Shown piece after piece: positions 10,148 through 22,100 of a stretch of 64,000 bases of DNA. Under the pieces are notes generated by a model. The model made no database searches, had not been told where the DNA came from, and saw only the letters and a program-made list of their open reading frames with translations. The stretch's first letter is position 1. Each line of letters starts with the position of its first letter. The stretch comes from Yamagishiella unicocca (Eukaryota; Chlorophyta; Chlorophyceae; Chlamydomonadales; Volvocaceae), in assembly GCA_003116995.1 (NCBI GenBank), contig BDSL01000047.1, positions 372,001 to 436,000 of the forward strand, read 5' to 3'. Made by a program: the position numbers and the translations under genes.

Positions 10148-13100
10148 ATGAATCCAGTTGGGTGTGTAGTCAGCATCGCCGAAGTGGCCTTCAAGGTGGT
10201 AGCCGCGTTGGAGGACCTCAAGGACATCAAGCGAGATAGCATTGTCCTGCGCGAGCTGGTGACACGCGTGCGTGCTGTAGTGGAAGATGCCGAACGATAC
10301 TTGGGCTCCGGCAGTCTGTCCAAGCCCAGTGCCGTTTCCGCCCTTCAGGTGGGATGTTCGAGGGCAACGCCTGTTTGTAACCGAAACGACCTTGGGATGC
10401 ATCGCTGGTTCCTGGTTGCATGAGTCGATCGTGCGACCGGCGTCTGATTTAAGCCGTCCTTCGTGTTGGACATGCAACAGGGGCTGAATGAATCGATGAC
10501 GGACTGCCTGGCCTTGGTGGAGCGTCTGGCCAAAAAGTCGACCGTTGCCAAGTTCTTCACTGCTGGTGCGCAGGATGGGAGGCCGGATCGATGAAAGACG
10601 AGATAGATAGGTTTGCTATTGACCTTGTTCGCGTTCTGTACGTACGCCGGCCCTACTACTATCGCTAGTATGCCCTAGGCGATGCGCCTACCTGTTCAGG
10701 CAATGTATACATCCTTTCACAGGGTGAATGTTTACATCCAAGCAAATAGCAAATGTTTGCCAAGAGCACCTACAGCTTTGCCGAATATCCTGCGGCTTCT
10801 GCTGATGCAGCGACATCCTGGAGTAATGAGTTGGCGGGTATCTAGCGGGTGCCTTTGCACTGTGGGGTTGCGGTGGTGAAATCACCCTCACAGCGCCTGC
10901 ACGACGGCGGCATGCTCTCGATCACATGGCTTGTTGAGTCAGGCATGTCGCGCGCTGCGTCCTACCTGTAACCGAAGGTAGCTCTATCAGGGCTCAGGGG
11001 GAGAATTTAGCGACATGGATGGATCAAGCCACCCACACCCGCCCACCTACGTACCAGGCAACCACGTCGCGGATTTGCGGGCTGTCATGTGCCGGCTCGC
11101 CAACCACCTGAGCGTCTTCCAAACCTCCATGGGCATTGAGCAGCACGCTGATATAAAAAAGGTGTTGGTGGACTTGCGAAAAGACCTGGTCAACGCGCCT
11201 CTGGAGGTGCTACGTTGCTTCGAGGCCCAGGCGGCGCAGCTGCGTGACCAGCTGCTGCCGTACTGTACGAGGGAGGAGGCGCGGGCCACAGGGCTTGCAG
11301 CCAGCAGCTCAGCTGGCGCGGCGGCACTGGTTGGAGAGCGTGTTGCGGCTGCAGTAGTGCTGGCCAGCCTGGAGCAGGCGGGTGTGGTGACGAAGAGCAC
11401 CACAGGCATGAGTGCGCAGGTACGTGGGATCTGGCAGTGGGGAGCAGGGTGCATGCATGCATGCATGGAGACTGGAAAGGGCTTGTGCCATCGGGTTTGT
11501 GCCACGGCATCTACCATGTTGGTGCCCCCCTCAGTATTGCAGCGGCACCATGGACTAGAGCGGTTATTATTAGGAGAGCTGCGGACGGGAGGTGTCGAGC
11601 TGCTGTGGGGGCCACAAAAACATGGAAAGGTGGAAATGACGGCATACGAAGAATGACGAGAGAAGACTACTACGTATCGGTGGGAAAGAGTCTAGCACAC
11701 GTTTGTAGTTGCTTGCTGGACAACTTTGGTTACCAGCAGTTTGTTACCAGAAACCTGAGGACAAGTCCTTCCAAAGCCGACGGACAAGCTAGGAGGCCAG
11801 GAAAAGGAGCTGGCATACAATTCGGGGGGAGTGCGCACCACGTGGTATGGCCCCGCACTGGCTTTCGCACGGTAGGGCGGCCGTAGCACGCAGTGACCGA
11901 CACATGGAAGGCAGGTAGGATAGGGTGAACACGCATATCCGCGGGCAACTGCAACTCCGCAGCAACGGAACCCACCATCGATGCATCTTTCACAGGGTAC
12001 GGACGGTACTTGCTCGACCCACCCACCTCGGCAACAACTTTCGGGGACCACGCACCCGCCAGGGGCACGCAGGACGCAAGTTCTTAGTGCTCAGCAACAC
12101 CAACGGACCTGGCATAAGCAAAAGCGTATGTCCTTCTATCTTGTCGCGGTTGTAGTACTATGCAGTACGTTGCTGCGCAGCTTCAAAACCGTGCTTCGCG
12201 TCCGAGAGTCGTTCGGCAAAGTACGTAAGGACCACACGAACAACTTGGCTGCCGGAACCGGGACATCAACCTCGCGCCACACAGGCACCACAGGGTGGAT
12301 GCCGTAATTAGGAAAAAGGGCGACTGTCCCGTCGACCGGTTCACAGCGTTCGTTATTCATGGCGAACTCTGCCGCACTTAGGTACGTATCCCAATCCCAC
12401 GCACTCGGATTGAGCCCGGCGAAGTTACACAACATATGTATCACCCAATGTCCGTCTGGTTCATGCGTTCAGTTTGGCCGTCAGACTGGGGGTGATACGC
12501 CGTCGACAGGTTTGTGCGCATGTTCACTAGCGTACCTAACGCGTCCCAAAAGTTACTCGCAAACTGAGGGCCACGATCCGACACGACAGACTGGGGCACG
12601 CCGTGAAGACGAATGATGTTATCGTAAAACAAGCGGGCCGTCTGCTGCTCGGCCGTAACAGACGTCGTACACGGCGTGAAGTGCACCATCCATGTTCGTG
12701 AGGTGATCAACAAGCAAGCACCAAAATGGCATCGTATCCCCCCTCAGTTTTGTGAAACGCAACAACATAATCTAAAGAAACACTCTCCCACGGGTTATCA
12801 GGAATTGGCAAAGGTAGGTTGCAACAGCCCATGCGGCTTACCGGACAGGGGCTCGTTACGCTGACAGGTGTCACACAACGAACGCGACGAACCATCTCCA
12901 GCAGGCAGCCGTGTAGAACCTACGTACCCGGGTGGCCACGGCAGCCATCCAACGTAACGGATCCTCATGGTAGCGTGCCAGCCAGGATGTCTCGCCGCAG
13001 CAAGTCATCATGAGGCACCACCTCAGGCGCTTGTCGCCCTCAGAGCGAACGAAGCCAAAGGCCGTGCTCGCGCAGAGACAAGCGAGGCGGTGTTAGTTAG

Positions 13101-16100
13101 CAGCGCAGGATCAGTAAATAAACCAGGGATCAGACACACGACGCTGCATACGCACTGCGAACCCGCTCGGATGAGCCAGTAGGGGTGACGGCACGCGCGG
13201 ATGACTGACGATGTGTGACAGCATTTATTTAGCGCAACCAGGTGCAGGGTGCCGGCTCAAAGCGTCAGCGATATTAATCACACCTGCACAGTATCCATTC
13301 CTATGTATAAATAAAGCGTGCCATGTATGTACTCCGTCCATCCAACGGGCCTGGCGGCGATTGAGAGTAGGAACATCTTACTTGTAGAAATAAACATGAT
13401 GAGGGGCTTGTGGTCCATCTTGACAATAAACGGCTGGCCCTTTAAGTATAGTAGCAGGCCACTCTCTCAAGGCGTGCAGTACAGCCAATAACCCCTGCTC
13501 ACCCGTGGTATATTTACACTCTGCGGGACTGAACTTTTTGATGGTGAAGGCGCGCGATAGCCGGCCGAGGTCGGCCATCCTGCAAGATAACAACTCCGGG
13601 ACCATGCAGTAAAGCGTGTGTCGGAGATGACCGAGCTTGACAGACGGCCGGGCTCCACACGGACACCCGCTTACTTGCAAGACCTTTTCTGGAAGGCATA
13701 GTACGACATTTGGTGTCGATACGTACTGGTTTCAATCCCGTCTTCTGCACGCACGTTTCTGAGCTAGTTCTTGAGCCAATCTGCCATTAGAGGCGCCTTC
13801 CTGCACTAGTGAGGTTGCGGGAACAAGATAAGATCGAGGGTACGAGTCCCTTGCTCTGCACGGGCAGGATTGAGTGTTGGCGGAGGAATGGTCCGGTGCA
13901 AGGACGTAATCAATCAACCATGCAGCAGCAGGGGGGGAATAGTTGTTGTACTCTGGGCGCTACTGTACTATCTATCTATGAGGATGCATGGATCGAGAAT
14001 AGTCATCCGATTGCAAGACCTTTCCTGAAATGAAGGCGTAGTACTACATTTGAAAGGCGTAGTACGGCATAAAAGGCGTAGTACGGCATAGTGGCATAGT
14101 ACGACATCTGAAAGGCGAAGTAGGACATCTGAAAGGCGTAGTACGACACCTGCTGAAAGGCGTAGTACGTACGACATCTGAAAGGCGGAGTACGACATCT
14201 GAAAGGCGGAGTACAACATCTGCAAGGCGTAGTACAACATCTTTCCTATCCGCATGCAGGTGTTCGTTCACTGCCAAATTGGGCGCTATGTTCACGATTC
14301 CTAATTGTTGTGCTTGATGATGGAACTAGATAGGCTCCCGCCCCTTCATACGTACACCACAGGCAGGTCTTAGTGATGTGCGATGCCTGCTGTCGTCCTG
14401 TATGTGCGTGGCTGCAGGATGCGGCAGACATCACTGCCGCACTGCAGGGGGAGATGACAGAGCTGCGCCGGGGCAAGCAGGACATGGAGGCGCAGTACCT
14501 GTCACAAATAGTGGCAGCTCTGTCATTGCACGCGGAGGTCGGTTATGGGGCTAGCAGCTCCAGCAGCAGCCGTGCTGCTGCTGCTCCCATGGCCAGCTCC
14601 ATGCCGCCAGACTTTCTTTGCCCCATCACGATGTGTTCAATGCGTGACCCAGTCATTTTGGAGAGCGGCCACTCGTTCGAGCGGCAAGCCATCCAGCGGC
14701 ACTTGGCCGCGAAGAACACCAACCCCATCACCAGTGAGTGGTCCGGCCGAGCTGCAAATAAAGACACGCATGGGCTGCGAACAGGCACGCAGGCACCACA
14801 TCAAGCGGAGTGTCTGCGAGTGAGGACGGGGCAGCCATATCAATGGTAGACGGCATAGGGTGGGAACACAACTTAGCACTTTAGGATCACGTGTCTATCT
14901 ATCCGCATTTTACCTGCCACCGAGTGGCCGCCTCCATGCATGGTCACCAGTTTGCGCGGTATTTGTTAGCTCGATATAGCTTGTATGCAACGTCACCGTT
15001 TTCCTGAGTATCCGTCCTCGCTTCCCCTCTCAACCCTTCACCCACCGCCGACCCACTCGGCACCTCAGACACGCCCCTCACGTCCAACACGCTTATTGAC
15101 AACATTGGGCTGCGTAACTCCATTCAATCATGGCTGCACCAGCTTGGCCTCACACACGAGCAGGCGGACGCAGTAGTGCTGCCTGTGGCGGCTGCGCCAC
15201 CAGTGCCCACCGTGCCTGTGGCAGCCTGGGTCGCTCCCACCGTGCGTGTGGCGGCAGCCCGGGTCGCTCAACCGCCGGTGCCGCAATATGCCAAAGAGGA
15301 CCTCGAGAAGCTTGACAAGGTACGCCACGACGTAGCATGCGAACGTTTTCCGGACGATTATATTTTTTGGGGTTGCTTGGTGGCGGCGATGAGATCGTCC
15401 ACAACACACCACCACACCGCCACTGTACCCTTCCTCCCTCCGCCCAACGGCACCTGCCTACTGATCAGCAGTGCGCCAACCAATCGGCCAACTGGCCGGC
15501 AACACTGCCCCGGCCCCCACCTACCGACTGACAGGATGACCTGACACCGCTGATGATTGCCGCTTATGGAGGGCACGTAGGGGTGGTGAGTGATCTGCTC
15601 AAGGCCGGCGCCAACAAGGAGGCTGCCACCAAGGTGCGTTCCGAGGGTTGGTGCCGGAAGCGGCGCGGGGGCCTGGGTAGTGCTCCATGCCTTACTTTGT
15701 GCACGGGCCAGGTGTCTGTTTTTATTTGTTCCAAGGCCGTGGTGATAGATGCGCACCCGCATTGGGCGGCCGCTGTGCGCATTGGGCGGCCGCTGTGCGC
15801 ATGTGGTGTGCGTGATAAGGCTTGCTTAATAGAAGACGATTAATAGGGAAGATAATTATTAGAAGATGCTTAATAGAAGATGAAGATGCATAAACGCTGT
15901 TGTAATCGCCAGCCAACAACACGAATGTTCGATTTCCTGTGTACCAAACACTGGGTGTGTTGTGGAAATAATACGAAGGCGATCTGATCACGTGCGTGCG
16001 CGGTAGCGACGGTGTCTACTGCTGCACGAAAGAATCGAACTATGGCTGCAGAGTCTTGAAAGCATATCAGTTAGCACTGGGCTGTCGGGTCGGTTGTGCG

Positions 16101-19100
16101 TGGTGGGGTTGGGAGTGCTAGATGGACCGCTTTATGGATCGCCGAGGATATGTAGGTGGGTATGGTAGGTGGGGTTGATGCAGGCGACGGTATGGGCACT
16201 TGTCGCTTTCCTACAAGTAAGCGAGCGACCTGGCCGATGCTCCAGAGGCTGGCACGCATCTGGGGCGCAAGGGGTTTCGGGTAAGAACCTATTTGTCTCG
16301 GGAGGGAATCCATATGCCAGCTGCCGGTATTTCGATCGCGTACAGCTGGTAGGTGTGGCACAGGTGGCGGCGGTGTGGACGTCCACAGCAGCCCACGGCC
16401 CCACCTGCCTGCTCAGTGGGCCAACCAACTGACCAACTCGCCGGCAACACTGCCCCGGCCCCCACCTACCGACTGACAGGATGGCCTGACACCGCTGATG
16501 ATTGCCGCTCATGGAGGGCACGTAGAGGTGGTGAGTGATGAACTGCTCAAGGCCGGCGCCAACAAGGATGCGGCGAACAAGGTTCGTTCCGAGGGTTGGT
16601 CGGTGTCGGAAGTGGCGCGGGGGCCTGGGTAATGCTCCATGCGATGCCTTTGTGCACGGGCCAGGTGTCTTTGTTTATTTGTCCCAAGGCCGTGGCGATA
16701 GATGGCGCACCCGCATTGAGCGGCCGCTGTGCGCATGTGGTGTGCGTGATAAGGCTTGCTTGAACGAAAGAAGATGCATCAACGCTGTTGTGATCGACAG
16801 CAACGCGATTGTTTGATTTGCTGTGTGCCAAAACCCTGTACGAAGGCGGTCTGATCAAGAAGTAGCGGCGGTGTCTATTGCAAGAAAGGATCAAAATATG
16901 ATTGCACAGTCGCGAATGAAAGCGTTCGATTTTGCAAGCAATGGTCCGTCGGGACGGTTGGGGTGGGTTGGGACTGCTGGACTGCATTATGGATCGCCGA
17001 GGATAGTATATGTGGGGTTGTTGCAGACGATGGTATGGGCACTTGTTGCTTTCCTGCAAGTAAGCGACCTGGCCGAGGCCCCAGATGTGTGGACGTCCAC
17101 AGCAGCCCACGGCCCCACGCACCTGCCTGCTCAGTGGGCCAACCAACTGACCGCCTGGCCCCCGGCCCCCACTAACGGACTGACAGGATCGCTCGACACC
17201 GCTGTTTGAGGCCGCTTATGGAGGGCACGTAGAGGTGGTGCGTGAACTGCTCCTGGCCGGCGCCAAAACGGATGCGGCAAGCAAGGTACGTTCCGAGGGT
17301 TGGTGCCGGAAGCGGCCCGGGGGCCTGGGTACTGCACCCGCATTGGGCAACCGCTGTGTGCATACGGTGTTTGTGATAAGGCTTGCTTGAAAGAAGATGC
17401 ATTAACACACGCTAAGGCTACGCCCAGCGACACTATTATTATTATAATTATTGCATCAACGCTGTTGTGATCGACAACAACGCGATTGTTTGATTTGCTG
17501 TGTACCAAACACCTGTACGAAGGCGATCTGATCAAGTGCAGATTCATGGACAAAAGCGTTCGAACAAGCACGCACTGTGCTGTCGGGACGGTTGGGGTGG
17601 GTTGGGACTGCTGGACTGCATTATGGATCGCCGAGGATAGTATAGGTGGGTATGGTGGGGTTGATGCAGGCGACGGTATGGGCACTACTTGTTGCTTTCC
17701 TGCAAGCAAGCGGCCTGGCCGATGCCCCAGAGGCTGGAGCACATCTGGGGCCTCACACATCTGGGGCGCAAGGGGTTTCGGGTAAGAACCTATTTGTCTC
17801 GGGAGGGAATCCGTATGCATATGCCCGCTGTCCGTGTTTCGATCGCATACCGCTGGTAGGTGTGGCACAGGCGGTGGTAGGTGCGGACGTCCACAGCACC
17901 CCACGGCCCCATCTGCCTGCTCAGTGGGCCAACCAACTGACCAACTGGCCAGCAACACTACTGCCCCGGCCCCCACCTACCGACTGACAGGATGGCCTGA
18001 CACCGCTGATGATTGCCGCTTATGGAGGGCACATAGAGGTGGTGAGCGCACTGCTCGACGCCGGCGCCAACAAGGAGGCGGCAAGCAATGTACGTTCCGA
18101 GGGTTGGTGCCGGAAGCGGCCCGGGGGCCTGGGTAATGCTCAATGCCTTTGCGCACGGGCCAGGTGTCTTTTTTTATATGCTCCAAGGCCGTGGCGATAG
18201 ATGGCGCATCCGCATTTGGCGGCCGCTGTGCGCAAGAGGTGTTTGCCAGATGGCTTGCTTGAAAGAAGTCGCATCAACGCTGTTGTGATCGACAGCAACG
18301 CGATTGTTCGACTTGCTGTGCACCCAAACACCTGTAAGATGGCGATCTGATCAAGAGGTAGCGGCGGTGACTATTGCACGGAGACATCAATGTATTAAAA
18401 TTGCAGAGTCATGAACGAAAGCATTTAGATAAGCACGCACGCACTAAGCCGTCGGGACGGTTGGCTGGGGTGGTTGGACTGCTGGACTGCATTATTTGAT
18501 CGCGGAGGGTAGTATAGGTGGGTATGTTGGGGTTGGTGCAGGCGACGGTATGGGCACTTGTTGCTTTCCTGCAAGTAAGCGACCTGGCCGATGCCCCAGA
18601 GGCTGGCACGATTCACGCATCTGGGGCGCAAGGGGTTTTGGGTAAGACCCTATTTGTTTTGGGAGGGAATTCATATGCCAGCTGCCGGTGTTTCGATGGC
18701 GTACAGCTGGTAGGTGTGGCACAGTGGTGTGGACGTCCACAGCACCCCACAGCCCCACCTGCTACACTTGCCCAGTGGGCCAACCAACTGACCGCCTGGC
18801 CCCCGGCCCCCACCTACCGACTGACAGGATGGCTCGACACCGCTGTTCGAGGCCGCTTATGGAGGGCACGTAGAGGTGGTGCGTAAACTGGTCGATGCCG
18901 GCGCAATTAAGGATGCGGCAGACAAGGTGCGATACGAGGGTTGGTGCCGGAAGCGGCGTGGGGGCCTGGGTAATGCTCCATGCCTTTGCGCACGGGCCAC
19001 ATACCCATTTATTTGCGCCGCGGTCATGATGATAGGCGGCGCACCCGCATTGGGCGGCCGCTGTTTTCATATTGTGTTCGTGATAAGGCTTGCTTGAAAG

Positions 19101-22100
19101 AAGATGCATCAACGCTGTTGTGATCGACAACAACGCGATTGTTCGATTTGCTGTGTACCAAGCACCTGTACGAAGGCGATCTGCTGATCAAGTGGTAGCG
19201 GCGGTGTCTATTGCACGAAAGAAGCGAAATATAAGAATTCGATTGAAAGCGTTTGAATATGCATGCACTCACTGCGCCGTCGGGACGGTTGGGGTGGGTT
19301 GGGACTGCTAGACTGCATTATGCATCGCCGAGGATATATAGTATAGGTGGGTATGGTGGGGTTGATGCAGGCGATTGGATGGGCACTTGTTGCCTGCCTG
19401 CAAGTATTCGTTCGGGTAAGAACCTATTCGTCTCGGGAGGGAATCCATATGCCCGCTGTCCGTGTTTCGATCGCATACCGCTGGTAGGTGTGGCACAGGC
19501 GGCGGTGTGGACGTCCACAGCACCCCACGGCCCCACCTGCCTGCTCAGTGGGCCAACCAACTGACCGCCTGGCCGGCAACACTCGCTGCCCCGGCCCCCA
19601 CATACCGACTGACAGGATGGCCTGACACCGCTGATGATCGCCGCTTATGGAGGGCACATAGAGGTGGTGAGCGCACTGATCGACGCCGGCGCCAACAAGG
19701 ATGCGGCAAGCAAGGTACGTTCCGAGGGTTGGTGCCGGAAGTGTTGCGGGGGCCTGGGTAATGCTCCATGCCATTACGCACGAGCCAGGTGTCCGTTTAC
19801 TATGTGCGCCGCGGCCGTGGCGATAGATAGATGGCGCACCCGCATTGGGCGACCGCTGTGTGCATATGGTGTTTAAGCAGAATGCGAGTATTACAAGGGA
19901 GCCAGAACGGCTGCAAGCGCGGAAGCACAACCAGGCGGGCCCAATGGGCCAGGCCACAGCAGATCACCGGACGAAGCCAAACCACTCCAGGCAGCTGAAC
20001 GGAGGCCGACAGGGAAACAGAAAGCGACTACATGCGCGCAAGACCCGCGCCGAGTAGGGAATGCGTGCGTGTCCAACACGAGCCACCAAAACGTAGGCAA
20101 GAGTCACCACAGCAACGGGTCCTTGGCCATCGCACAGAACCGAGCCTTCAGCGTGGGCAAGACCACGAGCACGGAGCCGTCCGCGACATGTAGCGAGCGG
20201 AGGAGCCGCGGCCCGGCGGAGCGAGGACCATCAGCAGAGGCGCCAGCGCCGCCGAGCACCAGAGCGCGCCCAAGCTCCAGCAGCCGGTACCAGAGAGTGC
20301 GGAAGACGAGAGACGATGGAGAGCAGAGACTGCGCCACAAGCGGTCCGAAAGTTGCGCGACCCCATGGCGAGGTCCACAAAAACAGGACGCCTAGGGCAC
20401 AGTGGCCCTGTAGAGCCTAGGCGCAGTGGCCCTGTAGAGCAGAATGTTCAAGCAGAATGCGAGACTTACAAAGGAGATTGAGCACCTACGAGCGCGGAAG
20501 CGCAACCAGGCGGGCCCGATGGGCCAGACCACGACACAGATCACTGGGCAAGAGAGCCCGCTCTCACCGGCCGGGAAGGGGCAAAAGCCAAAGACAGCCG
20601 AAAACGAACACACGGAGAAGGCAGCACGCACAACTCAAAGCACGGGGAGAAACACATGCGTGTCCAGAAAACGCGAACCACCTGCACCAAGCCGGCAGCG
20701 AAGCGCGTGCATGAGCGCGACCCGGCAGAACGGGGGCCCCGGCCCCACAAGCCAAAGGCACCCTCAAAACCGCGCCCAGGTCAACCGTCGGGCAGCCCCT
20801 CGGCACCCCGGCGGCCAGTGAAGACCACCTCCCCCGCCAACGAGGCGGCGAGGAAAGGGTGGTCGGCCGGGACGGGCCCCCACCCGCAGGGGGCCAGCCT
20901 CAGCTGAGGCCGAGCTGCAGCTCGGCAAACGCACTGAGGCGGGCCCAGAAGTCGGCCGTCACTGCTGCGCACACCCGCACCAGCGGCATGCGCCCCCCGG
21001 GGGCCCCAGCCTGCACCCGAAACAGGAGGCGTAGCCACACGCCCAATAATGCCGCGACGGCAGCCAAGCACACCACATCCCAAACAAGTGGGTGCACCCC
21101 CAAGGCGGGCCGACCCAGCCACAAATGCTGCGGGAATAATAAGGCAACCGCACCCCCCATCGCCTCCACAAGCTCGTCGCGCAGCGATAAGGCCACCACG
21201 CGCTCCATCCCAGAAGTGGCGGCAACGGCGGCCCGTGGCCATCGACGCCCCGCACGGGCAGGGGGTCGTGGGCGACCCCCGCGCCAGCAGGGCCGCGTGC
21301 ATGGGGAAGCCATGGAACCCGTTAATGGCGAGCCGCCAGAAGGGCTTCTTGTGCATGTTGTTGTTGTCGCAGCGAAGACGCCAGGGGCGCACCCTATGGT
21401 ATAAACGTGTCGGTTAGGGGTCGTTTTGGCTGACCGAGGGGGTCGTTTTCGCTAACCGAGGGTGGCCCGAAACTCCAGGAGGGCCGAGGCCAGCCAGGGC
21501 CGCCGTGGGGAGGGAAACCTCCCAGGCCTCCTGTAGGAAGGCCGTATGCTTAGCCGCCGGAGCAGTGAAGGCGGGGCCCAGCTGCAGGAGGGTAGCCGAC
21601 TTGACGGTGAGGGAGATGAGGGGGATGGTCGCGGGCCCGACCCGCCAGCCGACGCAGCGGGCAAGGCGGCCCCAGGCGTCCACGGCGGGGGGGGGGGGCG
21701 GCAGCCACGCCCCCCGGGGCCGCCAGGGCGCGGAGGGCCGCGAGGACCCAGGCGGCGGGAAGGCGGCCAACGAAGGCGTCGATGCGGGCCAGACCCGTGG
21801 CCCCACCCCGCATCGAGGCCGAGACGGGGTGGGCGGGGGAGAGGTGGAGGACGTCGCGAAGGACGTCGAACCGCAGGTACTCAGTACAGCGCATGGCAGG
21901 GGGCCCCCCGGCAGCGGCGATGGTAAGGGCCGCCCGGACCCGGTCCAGAGCCCGGAAGCTCTGGAGGGCGGCGCCCACAGTATCAAACCCAAGCCACGCA
22001 GCTGGAAGAGGTCGGGGAAGTCGGCCTCCAGGCCCCGGCCCGTGGCGGCGACCAAGAGGGGGTTGCCCCAGAGGGGCACCGGGAAGCACCAGGGGCCCGG

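Noticed and set aside
15535..19714. CRISPR array, because of regularly spaced repeats
   Set aside because: The repeated units are 0.7-0.95-kb exon-intron blocks in a eukaryotic gene with splice sites and ankyrin coding, not short repeats with unique spacers.
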